DNA of 64,000 nt from Bacteroidota bacterium (GCA_019637975.1 JAHBUR010000018.1:23505-87504); one strand, 5' to 3'. Numbered from the stretch's first letter, positions 41,433-50,426 are shown. Notes: generated by a model not told the origin, from the sequence alone. Numbers and translations: made by a program.

Positions 41433-44252
41433 TTACTTGAGGAGCATCAACTTCTTCAAATCCGATTTCTGACCGGATACTAACCGGTAAAAGTACACGC
41501 CGCTGGCCATGCCGGAGGCGTTGAACTGAATCCTGTTATACTGTCCCGCTTCCGCGATGCCGTCGAACAGCGTGGCTACCTTCTGGCCCAATGCGTTGTA
41601 CACGTCAAGCGTTGCGCGGCCCGTTATTTCAACTGTGAACATGATTTCCGTGCTCGGGTTGAACGGGTTCGGGTAGTTCTGCGACAGCGCAAACACCATC
41701 GGCGCTGTTTCGGGTACGCTCGTCGGCGAGTCAACCAAAATCGGCTCGGTGTAATGCTGCGTGCCGTCGAGATCAACTTGCTTCAGGCGGTACTGCGTTG
41801 CCGTGGTAATGCCCGTGATATCCGTGTACGTGTAGTTGCGCGGCTCGTTGGTGGTGCCGTGGCCGGGCACGAAGCTGCCCGGAATCTCCGCCCATTCAGT
41901 AGCTCCCATATTGCGGCGCTGGACGTAGAACCCGTAGTTATTCACTTCGCTGAACGTCCTCCAATCCAGCCGGACGTTGTTGTTGTTCACAACTGCGCCG
42001 GTGAATGAAGCGAGTTGGACGGGGAGGGCTTGAAGGACGTCGCCCATAGCGAACTTCGTGGAGAATATGCCTGCAAAGTGCTGAAACACCTCATTGAGAT
42101 CTCCATTTCCGCCAAGTTTCTCCCAACTGGTAGTTCCGGGTCGGTGACGGAAAAAGCCGAGTTGCAGCAATCCGATTCCATTCTCATTCTCAGTGGCGCT
42201 ATCATACGCAAGATGAAGTTCGGCAGCTGTAAACGGGGAAGGCACAATCATCTCATAATATCGTCTGATTGCCGCCGCCTGATTGGCGATGGGCGTAGGC
42301 CACTGAAATGGGTGCGACGTGATGGTTACATTCTGGGCATTCTGCGTACCGTCGAGCACCATGTACGTGTAGAAGTCCGTGAACCTGTATGTCCCAGCCG
42401 AGGCAGGCAGAGTTCGCTGGATTGTACCGTTAATACTTCCGCTTGTGATTTCTACGGCTTCCGAAGATGAATTCGTCACGATGACTCGGTTCGATCCCGT
42501 TGTGAGCACGCCGTTCGTTAAGGTCAGAATGTTGGACACAGTCTCGTTGGTCAGAAGTTCAACGCCGGCTGCATTGTTGATTTCGAGATCGTAGAAGGTG
42601 GAGCCGCTCATAGTCTGTGGTGTTGTACCGTTGAGGAGGAATTTGCCGGTACCGGGGTTGAAAATACCGGCAGGATCTTTCGTCCAGTTTCCTTTCAGGT
42701 GGAATGTTGAGCCGTTTCCTGCAACAAATGCTCCGCCCGCGTCAATAGTAAGATTGCCGTTGACGATGTAAGTGGCAAGGTCAGGAAAAGTTGTCCCCGA
42801 CGGATTGCGGAACGTAAGGTTGTTCATTGTCAGCGGTAACCCCGGCCCGGGTACTTGAGAAGCGTCGCCGGTGTAGATGTAGTTTGCGGTTGAAGAGTAC
42901 GATCGTAAGCCCGTAACGCGAATGTTGGAGGCAGTACCCGAGATGGCAATTCCTGAGGGGTGACCAATGCCAAGCGTACCACCCCCGGACAGCGTGAAGG
43001 TACCGTCACTGCCAAGACCAAAATCGCTTTCACCAAGCATCAGCGTAGCTCCACTATTGACCGTGAAATTGACGGTATTGGCAAAGCGTGTGCCTGTTGA
43101 TGTATAGTTGGTCATGCCGGTGAAATTGACCGAGCCCGAGCCCGAACTTGTTTCCGTGAATGTTGAAGTGTCCGTCAGAGAAAAATTTCCGGCAAGATTC
43201 AACACGCCCACTGCCCCTGCTCCGGAGATGTTGTACGTTCCGCCGCTGATTGAAAAATTGCCTCCCATTGTGACGACAGAAGTTCCTGTTGAGATTGATC
43301 GCTGGATGAATATCCCGCCGGTTTGTGTATAGTTGCCGTCGAGGCTGAGCAGTGCTGAACTGTTGTCGCTGTCCTCGGTTTTCATATCAAATGTACCGTC
43401 GCTTATCGTCAAATCTCCGAGAACGAAGAGGGTTCCATCTCCGATGTCGTCCACGATCTTAAAGGTGCCGCCGCTCATCGAGAAGTTTCCGCCGATCTCA
43501 AGGGTTGCCGAGCCTTCGTCATCGACGATGGAGAACGTTCCTCCCGTAATAATGAAATTGCCGGGTACATACAACGTCTGGTCAGAGCCCGTGTTGGAGA
43601 TACGCAACTCGTTGCCGCCTGTACTGGCAACAGTGAAGTTGCCCTGAATCCCTCCCAAGTTCGACTCAAAACTTACACTGTTCGTCTGGCCTGTGCAATT
43701 CCAGATGAAATTGCCGAATGTTTGTCCAAGGCCGCCGGGCGACGTTGAATCGACTCCTGTTATAGCGCAGGTTGAGTTTGCGTCCCACGTTGCAGCGGGA
43801 ATTGCTTCGGCGTCCACATTGTGAACATAGGTCCCGCCGTCGTTGAAGACGATCGTGCCGTTGTTCGTGATCCCTGAAGTATTGGACGTGCTGTTCGTCT
43901 GGAGAGTTCCGGAAACGGACAGATCCGTGCCGCTGCCGTCGTGTATCGTGAGGGTGCTTCCATCAGTAATTGTTACCTGTGCACCGGCCTCGATCACAAC
44001 TTGGTCAACGGTAACGGACGACGTTACACTAACGTTGTGCGGGGTGCGGACGGTGATTCCGTCATTGTTGGCGTCCGTTGGCGTGCTTGATGCTGCCGTC
44101 CAATCCGTTCCGTTGTTTGTTGAGACCTGCCATGTGCCGGTGGAATTCCAATCCCCGGTAGCATTGCTGCGGTACAATGTTTGTGCAAAAGAAGGTACTC
44201 CCGCGAGTGCCAGGCACATCGCGATAGCGGCAGAGACGAAGAAGTGTTTCAT
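41433..44252 (-). CDS. Secreted beta-solenoid protein with T9SS sorting tail, copy 2
   Basis: A 939-residue paralogue of the 37046-39949 protein with the same order: signal peptide (MKHFFVSAAIAMCLALAG...), G8-like N-terminal part, about six ~24-residue solenoid repeats ('L.IGGNFSMSGGTF'), shared second half (ASQVPGPGLPLTMNNLTFRN), linker and sorting tail ending SDLKKLMLLK. ATG 44252 is chosen over the longer frame from 44324 because it puts GGGGG 5 nt upstream exactly as in copy 1 and starts the signal peptide. The middle has diverged while the last ~570 nt and the 3' UTR are nearly identical to copy 1. Confidence 0.89.
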   Translation of the reverse strand: MKHFFVSAAIAMCLALAGVPSFAQTLYRSNATGDWNSTGTWQVSTNNGTDWTAASSTPTDANNDGITVRTPHNVSVTSSVTVDQVVIEAGAQVTITDGSTLTIHDGSGTDLSVSGTLQTNSTSNTSGITNNGTIVFNDGGTYVHNVDAEAIPAATWDANSTCAITGVDSTSPGGLGQTFGNFIWNCTGQTNSVSFESNLGGIQGNFTVASTGGNELRISNTGSDQTLYVPGNFIITGGTFSIVDDEGSATLEIGGNFSMSGGTFKIVDDIGDGTLFVLGDLTISDGTFDMKTEDSDNSSALLSLDGNYTQTGGIFIQRSISTGTSVVTMGGNFSISGGTYNISGAGAVGVLNLAGNFSLTDTSTFTETSSGSGSVNFTGMTNYTSTGTRFANTVNFTVNSGATLMLGESDFGLGSDGTFTLSGGGTLGIGHPSGIAISGTASNIRVTGLRSYSSTANYIYTGDASQVPGPGLPLTMNNLTFRNPSGTTFPDLATYIVNGNLTIDAGGAFVAGNGSTFHLKGNWTKDPAGIFNPGTGKFLLNGTTPQTMSGSTFYDLEINNAAGVELLTNETVSNILTLTNGVLTTGSNRVIVTNSSSEAVEITSGSINGTIQRTLPASAGTYRFTDFYTYMVLDGTQNAQNVTITSHPFQWPTPIANQAAAIRRYYEMIVPSPFTAAELHLAYDSATENENGIGLLQLGFFRHRPGTTSWEKLGGNGDLNEVFQHFAGIFSTKFAMGDVLQALPVQLASFTGAVVNNNNVRLDWRTFSEVNNYGFYVQRRNMGATEWAEIPGSFVPGHGTTNEPRNYTYTDITGITTATQYRLKQVDLDGTQHYTEPILVDSPTSVPETAPMVFALSQNYPNPFNPSTEIMFTVEITGRATLDVYNALGQKVATLFDGIAEAGQYNRIQFNASGMASGVYFYRLVSGQKSDLKKLMLLK

Positions 44253-44817
44253 CATAACCCCCGTTTGTTTTTTGCAAAAAGTGATCACAAGAAATTGTCT
44301 TGCCGAGCGGCATTGCATACACATCCCTCAGGAGTGTGCTCAACAATTGTCATTTGTCATCCCCCCACTGATCCGGGATCGCCTTTTGTGCGGGTGTATC
44401 TGTTTCGGGATGTTCTGCCTTGATTATGACAGATCAACCTTACGGATGAGATTCAAACAAAATATACGTTCAACAGCCGAGACTTCCACGCGTGCCAGCG
44501 CGTCGATTTCAAAATCGTACGCGGTAAGCTCGATCCGTGGAAAAATTGCGAACCAACTACTTTTCGGTCTCAAACTGCAAAAGCGGGTGAAAATCGCCGG
44601 TGGATAGTGACTTTTGTCGTGAATGTTCTTCTTTCAATTACCCGAGTCTCATCTGATCCGCCTTCGGCCCGCTTTGGCACCGGTATCCCGCCACACCGCC
44701 ACAAAGATCGGCGGTCAGGAAAAATGGCGGGTTACCTTGCAGTCTGCATTCAAAGAACTTACTTCAACAACATTAACCCCGCCTGAAAGCGGCGGGATTG
44801 AAGCGTTATCATAGCCT
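44253..44817. other. 565-nt spacer: conserved leader and 3' UTR block
   Basis: No credible CDS. 44253-44470 is the leader of the 41433-44252 gene, with a -10-like AATATA (44461-44466, minus) and AGGTTGATCT placed 18 nt from AAAATATACG, exactly as in the 40.1-kb leader. The GCGAACCA...ACTTTT stretch at ~44550 also recurs at 40219. 44690-44730 repeats a GATCGGCGGTCAGGAA phrase seen near 40611. 44759-44817 is the 3' UTR block of the next gene. Confidence 0.7.
44759..44817 (-). repeat. 59-nt conserved 3' UTR block, copy C
   Basis: Follows the stop of the 44818-47688 gene and matches copy A throughout as read. Its CCCGCC/GGCGGG hairpin followed by GTTAATGTTGTT may act as the terminator here. Confidence 0.9.
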
Positions 44818-47688
44818 TTACTTAAGGAGCATCAACTTCTTCAAATCCGATTTCTGTCCGGATACCAACCGGTAAAAATACACGCCGCTGGCGAGGCCGG
44901 TTGCGTTGAAACGTACCGTGTTGAACTCTCCGGCTTCGGCAACGCCATCGAACAGCGTGGCAACTTTCTGTCCTAACGAGTTGTACACGTCAAGCATAGC
45001 GCGGCCCGTTACTTCGACCGAGAATTTTATTTCGGTTGAGGGGTTGAACGGATTGGGATAGTTTTGGGAGAGCATGAACTGCTTCGGTGCCGTTTCCGAA
45101 ACACTTGTCGGCACATCAACCAAAATCGGCTCGGTGAAATGCTGCGTGCCGTCCAAGTCAACTTGCTTCAGGCGGTACTGCGTTGCCGTGGTAATGCCCG
45201 TGATATCCGTGTACGCATAGCTGCGCGGCTCGTTGGTGGTGCCGTGGCCGGGCACGAAGCTGCCCGGAATCTCCGTCCATTCAGTAGCTCCCATAGTGCG
45301 GCGCTGGACGTAGAAGCCGTAGTTATTCACTTCGCTGATCGTCCTCCAATCCAACCGGACGTTGTTGTTGTTCACAACCGCGCCGGTGAATGAAGCGAGT
45401 TGGACGGGGAGGGCGCCGAATCCGTTGCCGAGCGAGAACTTCGTCGACCAATCGGACACGCTGAATGCCGAGGCACTGACGTTCGTGCCTGCAAAAGGTC
45501 CGTAGTTCTCCCAGCTTGTTGTGCCCGGACGGAGGCGGAATACCGCGATATCCATCGTGTCGATATTGTTGGGATTCTCGTTTGCGACGCCATTGATGAA
45601 GGCAAGTGAGAGCGTGTTTGCCATGAGGCTGGTGGCGGTGATTTCATAATACCGCTTGATCGCCGCGCCCGGGTTTCCGATGGGCGAGGGGAATTCACCC
45701 GGATACGATGTTACCGTCACATCCTGTGCTGACTGCGAGTTATTCAGAATCATGAACGTGTAGTAGTCCGTGAAGCGGTACGTGCCGGGAATGCCGTTTC
45801 CGATTGCCCTGCGGATTGTGCCGTTGATGCTTCCGGCTCCAATAACAACTGCGCCGGGGTTCGTGTTCGTAACGATGAGTTGATGATCTTCGCCCGTCGT
45901 CACGACGCCTTCCGTAAGCGTGAGTGTGTTGGCGATGGTTTCGTCCGAAAGAAGCGTGACGCCGCCTGCATTGTCAATTTCAAGATTGTAGAATGTCGAG
46001 CCTTTCATGGTTTGAGCAGAACTGCCGCCCATGACGAACGTGCTGGTTTGTGCGTTGAACGTGCCGTTGTTTTCCCAGTTGCCCATCATCGTGACGGTGG
46101 CAGAACCTGCGTTGAGTGTTGCGCCTGCATCAATCGTGATGTCATCAATAACAATATCTGCCGTGAGTGACACGCTGTGACCGTTGCGGATAACAACGTT
46201 GCAAACGCCTTGCGGAACTTCATCGACGATTTCAGACCCTTGAATGGCAACTGTGTTTGCTGCCCAATGCCGGTCACCGCTCATGGAAAACGAGCCGGGG
46301 TTTTCCGCTGCCGCTTCATAAAACCGTGTTCCAGTGACCATCGTGGCGTGGCTTGAACCTGTGCTACCGGTGTTTGATTGAATGCGATCGGAATAGTTGG
46401 AAGGTAATCCGACAGTTGACGTGTATCCTTCAGAATGTGATGCGGCAATCCACATCGTTTTGAACAATCCCCACGACGGGGAGAGATTCGGCGGATTCGG
46501 GCCGTCCTCGTTATCCGATTGTACACTGCCCGCCTGAGGTACACCCTGATACGATCCTGCTGCGATGCGGTAGGCAACGTGAGCGCTGCGTTCTGCACCT
46601 CCGGTTACGTCGATGAATGCCCCTTCGCTGCCGGTTGCAATCTTGTACCATGCTCTTCGAACACGGCTCGAGCTTGTGTTTGTATAGAGTTGCGTGAACC
46701 CTGCCGGAGTTGCGGGAGCTGTTCCGCTTGAGTTTTCATCAACCCAAAACACAAGCAACAGGTCGCCCGCCTGAATATTGATCGGCAAAGCAATCGAATG
46801 AACTGTACCTGTTTGACTGGTTTTTGCGCTGTTTGCAGTTCCGGCGATAACAGGGAAAAATGTCTCATGAACAGCCATCGTCGGAGTGTTGGGAAGATTT
46901 GCCGTGTTCGTCCATGTTCCGTCGGCGAACTCCTCCCACGTATTGCTGTTATTCCATGCGCCTGCAGCCCTTGTGCGGAAGAGCCCCGATGGTCCTTGAA
47001 TTGCGACTGTGTTCGCCGCCCAGTTGCGGTTGTTGCCGAGCGAGAAGGAGCCGGGATTTTCGGAAGCCGATTCGGAGAAGAACCGTGCAGTCATCGTGCG
47101 TGCGTGGCTGCTGCCCGTGCTGCCGGTGTATCCCGTGATCAGCTCCGAGTACCCTGAGGGTGCCGAACCGGAGGAGTTCCCTTCGGAATGAGATGCCGCA
47201 AGCCAGAGAGTCTTGTATGAACCCCACGAAGGGCTAAGGCCCGGAGGGTTCGGAGAACTGTTGGTTCCCGTTTCCTCTGACGCAGCAACAGGAACTCCCT
47301 GAAACGATCCCGCAGCAATACGATAGGAATTATGCGCGCTCAACAGGCTTGAACCGGAAAGTGAGAGCGAAAGCGACGGGCCTTCGGATCCCGATGCAAT
47401 CTTGTACCACGCAGCCCGGGTTCTTCCGCCCGAGACGTCGCTGTAGAGTGATATCCAACCGGAGGGTGTTCCGACCGTTGTGCTTGTTGTGTTATCCGTC
47501 CAGAATACGAGCAGAAGGTCGCCGGCCTGAATACCTGACGGCAAGGAAACATTATGCGTTGTGGAGCTTGTGCTGGTTTTGGCACTGGTGGTTGTTCCCG
47601 CGACAACGGGATACATTTGCGCTTGCAGATCTGAACGCAGTACAAGCATGCAGAGCGCTACGGTGATGATGCCGAGAAATTGTTTCAT
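44818..47688 (-). CDS. Secreted protein with a duplicated ~210-residue module and T9SS tail
   Basis: A 956-residue exported protein. Signal peptide to ~residue 23. Two tandem modules (~25-235 and ~275-490) share 'AGDLLLVFW', 'AWYKIA.GSEG', 'AYRIAAGS.QGVP', 'ASHSEG' and 'WAANTVAIQG', so one arose by duplication. Then comes a solenoid-like stretch (STFYNLEIDNAGGVTLLSDE) shared with the two solenoid paralogues, the linker PVQLASFTGAVVNNNNVRLDW and the sorting tail ending SDLKKLMLLK. I do not know a name for the module. GGGGGG lies 5 nt before the ATG. The 3' third is nearly identical in DNA to its two left neighbours, whereas the first half is unrelated. Confidence 0.88.
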   Translation of the reverse strand: MKQFLGIITVALCMLVLRSDLQAQMYPVVAGTTTSAKTSTSSTTHNVSLPSGIQAGDLLLVFWTDNTTSTTVGTPSGWISLYSDVSGGRTRAAWYKIASGSEGPSLSLSLSGSSLLSAHNSYRIAAGSFQGVPVAASEETGTNSSPNPPGLSPSWGSYKTLWLAASHSEGNSSGSAPSGYSELITGYTGSTGSSHARTMTARFFSESASENPGSFSLGNNRNWAANTVAIQGPSGLFRTRAAGAWNNSNTWEEFADGTWTNTANLPNTPTMAVHETFFPVIAGTANSAKTSQTGTVHSIALPINIQAGDLLLVFWVDENSSGTAPATPAGFTQLYTNTSSSRVRRAWYKIATGSEGAFIDVTGGAERSAHVAYRIAAGSYQGVPQAGSVQSDNEDGPNPPNLSPSWGLFKTMWIAASHSEGYTSTVGLPSNYSDRIQSNTGSTGSSHATMVTGTRFYEAAAENPGSFSMSGDRHWAANTVAIQGSEIVDEVPQGVCNVVIRNGHSVSLTADIVIDDITIDAGATLNAGSATVTMMGNWENNGTFNAQTSTFVMGGSSAQTMKGSTFYNLEIDNAGGVTLLSDETIANTLTLTEGVVTTGEDHQLIVTNTNPGAVVIGAGSINGTIRRAIGNGIPGTYRFTDYYTFMILNNSQSAQDVTVTSYPGEFPSPIGNPGAAIKRYYEITATSLMANTLSLAFINGVANENPNNIDTMDIAVFRLRPGTTSWENYGPFAGTNVSASAFSVSDWSTKFSLGNGFGALPVQLASFTGAVVNNNNVRLDWRTISEVNNYGFYVQRRTMGATEWTEIPGSFVPGHGTTNEPRSYAYTDITGITTATQYRLKQVDLDGTQHFTEPILVDVPTSVSETAPKQFMLSQNYPNPFNPSTEIKFSVEVTGRAMLDVYNSLGQKVATLFDGVAEAGEFNTVRFNATGLASGVYFYRLVSGQKSDLKKLMLLK

Positions 47689-47879
47689 TGAACCCCCCAG
47701 GTCTTTGAAATGTGATGTTAGATTTGTTATGTCGTTCTGTGCGGGAAGTGAATCGGTTGATTCGCTTCCGTTTGAAATGCCGCGTTTGTCAGATTGGGGG
47801 ACAGGAAAAACTGTGTAGTTTGAACTCTTTGCAGAAGAGTTGGTCGGGGGACTTCGAATAGCTTGTGTTGACTGCTACC

Positions 47880-47922
47880 AATATAACATGTTTGGCAGCC
47901 GGTTTGTGATACATGCGTCACA
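47880..47922 (-). promoter_or_regulatory. Promoter with CRP/FNR-like operator, copy 2
   Basis: Minus-strand TATATT (47880-47885) with TGTGA-N8-TCACA (47905-47922) centred 31 nt upstream, as at 40333-40375. Downstream both carry GAAGTCCCCCGAC. It would drive the 44818-47688 gene with a ~185-nt leader. Confidence 0.58.
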
Positions 47923-48019
47923 CCATTCGAATGTCCGAATGAAAAAAATGCGACACGGGCAAGAATGATGAAGAGACATAGAGCTACTGTGACGACATTG
48001 TAGATGTTCTTCACGTCAG

Positions 48020-48053
48020 AAAAACAAAACCCCGGCAACATTCGTCATCGGGG
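48020..48053 (-). terminator. Intrinsic terminator downstream of the 48166-50085 gene
   Basis: Minus-strand CCCCGATGAC...GTTGCCGGGG hairpin followed by TTTTGTTTTTC. Confidence 0.8.
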
Positions 48054-48165
48054 CAATGTTTTGCGGGCAGGATCAACAGGATTTTCAGGATACCGCTGGA
48101 ATATCTTCCAAAGAAACCCGGTATCTTTTCCATCCTGTCAAAAGTACCACGTCGTCACGCCATCC

Positions 48166-50085
48166 CTATTTCAGCAGCAACATCTTCTTCAAGTCGGTAC
48201 GTGAGCCGCTTTGCAATTTGTAGAGATACATACCGCTCGCCAAACCGGAGGCATCGACACGGATTGTGTGATACTGTCCCGCCTCCGCGATTCCGTCGAA
48301 CAGTGTAGCCACCTTCTGGCCTAACATGGTGTACACATCCAGCGTTGCGCGGCCGGATGTTTCAACCGAGAACTTGATATCCGTGGATGGGTTGAAGGGA
48401 TTCGGATAATTTTGATGGAGCGCAAACCCTTCCGGCTTGCTGCCCATACCGGTCACCGAGGTGACACCGGCGTTCCCGACGATGAATGTGTCGAACTGCG
48501 TCAAGCCGTTGACAGTGGCCGTGTACGGATCGGCGCCGGTAACGGCTGCGAGGGTACTTGCCCACTGCGACCCGTTGTAATTGAATGTGTACGCCGGTTC
48601 CGCCGGATTGAAGGTTGCTCCGTGATCGGCACCGTTCCACTGAAAACTCACAGTAGCATTGCTTCCGCCCAAGATAGCTTCGCTGATGTGCCATTCGCGG
48701 TTGACGACGCGCTGCGGGTTCGATACGGGTACGCTCAGTGCCGGTTTCACGCCGACTCTGAAAATATCCGGCGTTCCTGTATTCGCTATAGTGACAGGGT
48801 TGAAAGATGATTCCGTGCCGACGGGGAAATATGCCGCATTATTCCCGACTGCTTCCCGTGCCAAGCGTCCATTCCCCGCCGTAATCACGTACGAGTAATC
48901 CGCTCCGCCGGTAATATCTCCTCCATCTCCCACAATCAGATTGGCGTCACCGTTCAACCGGATATTTCCTGAAATCAACGCAAGTGTACCGTTGACACGA
49001 CAATCGTTAGTCATGCCAACAACAGCTCCGGCAGTTTTCGAAATCGAGAGATTCCGCAGCACAGCGTTGCCGACGAGTGACGAATTGCCGGTCCCGCTGA
49101 ATGTTACCATTCTGGCGTCCGGGTTGAACGCGCCATTCAGAATAAGGTCACCCTCCACATACAAATCACCGCTTGCATTTGAGGAGAGAACAAGTGATCC
49201 GGCCTGCCCGATCACCGCGTCGCCGCGCACAGTAGCGCTGCCGTACGAGCCCCCGAACGAGATTGTTCCCGCGTCAACGCGCAGGTTCCCTGATGTGATC
49301 CAGGTGTTGGTGTTCGTTGCGCGGGTAAGTGTCCGCCCGGGCGAATTCATCGTCAGGTCGTGGACGTGCAGGTTGGTGGTCAATGTTGCGTCGGTTGTGC
49401 GGTTGAAGACAAAGCTGTTCTGCGAAAAGGGCCAAGTGGAGTTGTTAGCTGCGGTCGAACTGACCTTGTAGTATCGCTCGAACCGCGCTGCCTGCCCGAT
49501 CGTGCCGGTGGGATTTTCCATCGGCACACCGGCGTACACTACTCCCGTGCTTCCGGCGATGTAGCCGAACCAGGCAAACGTCGAGGGCAAACCGCCGAGA
49601 GCAGTCCAGGGAATGGAAAACTCACGGGTTGTGCCGGACCAGGCGTAACTGCCGGCAGAAGAGACGGCGGAATTCCATCCCCCTTGACCGTTGGCGCTGT
49701 TCATTGTGCGTTGCAGAGATGTACAGAACACGACACGGTCTGCACGAAACGGAAGTGCGTCGAAGTTGGTGTTGTTCAACATTGTGCCGTTCATCAGACC
49801 ATCGGCGTTCGTGCCGCCGTTAATAGGCGCGAGCGGATTGACATCAAGGTATATGATTGATGCGTCATCGGCACTTACGCCGGTGATGCCGACGTACAGC
49901 GAGTCAGCCGACCATGCCATGTACCACACCGCGGTGCCGCTGGCTTGTGCGTGTGCACCGTTGATATGAAGGCCGTATTCATTGGGAGTGATGATGCCGT
50001 TGACTGCGGGAGGTATCGCTTGTCCGAATGCACCAACGGAGATTGATGTAATCATAAACCCAACGAACAGAAAACGCAAAAACAT
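48166..50085 (-). CDS. Secreted protein with N-terminal carbohydrate-binding-like domain and T9SS tail
   Basis: A 639-residue exported protein. Signal peptide (MFLRFLFVGFMITSISVGAFG). Residues ~25-225 (VNGIITPNEYG...WYMAWSADSLYVGITG...FSIPWTALGG) look like the DOMON/CBM9-type sandwich found in secreted proteins of this group (tentative). Residues ~240-400 are solenoid-like (GNLRVDAGTISFGG, AVLRNLSISKTAG). Then a beta domain (REWHISEAILGG) and the sorting tail QNYPNPFNPSTDI ... TDLKKMLLLK. Unlike six of the other cargo genes it lacks the PVQLASFTG linker. AAGGGA lies before the ATG. It probably binds a surface or extracellular polymer, but this is inference. Confidence 0.86.
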   Translation of the reverse strand: MFLRFLFVGFMITSISVGAFGQAIPPAVNGIITPNEYGLHINGAHAQASGTAVWYMAWSADSLYVGITGVSADDASIIYLDVNPLAPINGGTNADGLMNGTMLNNTNFDALPFRADRVVFCTSLQRTMNSANGQGGWNSAVSSAGSYAWSGTTREFSIPWTALGGLPSTFAWFGYIAGSTGVVYAGVPMENPTGTIGQAARFERYYKVSSTAANNSTWPFSQNSFVFNRTTDATLTTNLHVHDLTMNSPGRTLTRATNTNTWITSGNLRVDAGTISFGGSYGSATVRGDAVIGQAGSLVLSSNASGDLYVEGDLILNGAFNPDARMVTFSGTGNSSLVGNAVLRNLSISKTAGAVVGMTNDCRVNGTLALISGNIRLNGDANLIVGDGGDITGGADYSYVITAGNGRLAREAVGNNAAYFPVGTESSFNPVTIANTGTPDIFRVGVKPALSVPVSNPQRVVNREWHISEAILGGSNATVSFQWNGADHGATFNPAEPAYTFNYNGSQWASTLAAVTGADPYTATVNGLTQFDTFIVGNAGVTSVTGMGSKPEGFALHQNYPNPFNPSTDIKFSVETSGRATLDVYTMLGQKVATLFDGIAEAGQYHTIRVDASGLASGMYLYKLQSGSRTDLKKMLLLK

Positions 50086-50151
50086 GGGTATTCCCTTTCT
50101 TACTGGAACAAGAGTGATGATGGTAGTTGTGACTTTGAATGGAATTGATCG

Positions 50152-50180
50152 AATATACTACGCGATATCACTTACCGCAA
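50152..50180 (-). promoter_or_regulatory. Promoter of the 48166-50085 gene
   Basis: Minus-strand TTGCGG (50175-50180), 17 nt, TATATT (50152-50157), about 60 nt before the start codon. No CRP-like palindrome is present at this one. Confidence 0.65.
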
Positions 50181-50361
50181 GTTATCCGGTACGATTTTCA
50201 CCCATCCACCTGCATCGGACGTGACGTGCCCGACACGAAACACAATCTACCTACGAAGTCGCAACAATGATGATGACGGGAGTTGAGAAACTGTTTGCCT
50301 TTGCAAGTATCAAGACGAATGTAAGGTTCTTTCTGCGGCAATGTCGAAGGGCGAAAACAGT

Positions 50362-50388
50362 ACACCCCGCTTCAACTGAAACGGGGTG
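50362..50388 (-). terminator. Possible terminator of the 50427-55922 gene
   Basis: ACACCCCG/CGGGGTGT stem, followed on the minus strand by ACTGTTTTCG. The T-run is poor. Confidence 0.45.
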
Positions 50389-50426
50389 TCGCGGGGTTGT
50401 AGTACGTGTTTTGCGGAGAGGTTTCC

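Larger units (their letters stand above)
47689..48165. other. 477-nt spacer: promoter, operator and terminator
   Basis: Contains the leader and promoter of the 44818-47688 gene (right of 47689), the CRP/FNR-like site, and on the far side the terminator of the 48166-50085 gene (48020-48053). CAGGATCAACAGGATTTTCAGG (48068-48089, core AGGATCAACAGGAT) belongs to the same family as 34312. No credible CDS. Confidence 0.7.
50086..50426. other. 341-nt spacer between cargo genes
   Basis: Holds the promoter of the 48166-50085 gene (50152-50180) and a weak terminator-like hairpin ACACCCCG/CGGGGTGT (50362-50388) after the 50427-55922 gene. Otherwise I see nothing in it. Confidence 0.65.
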
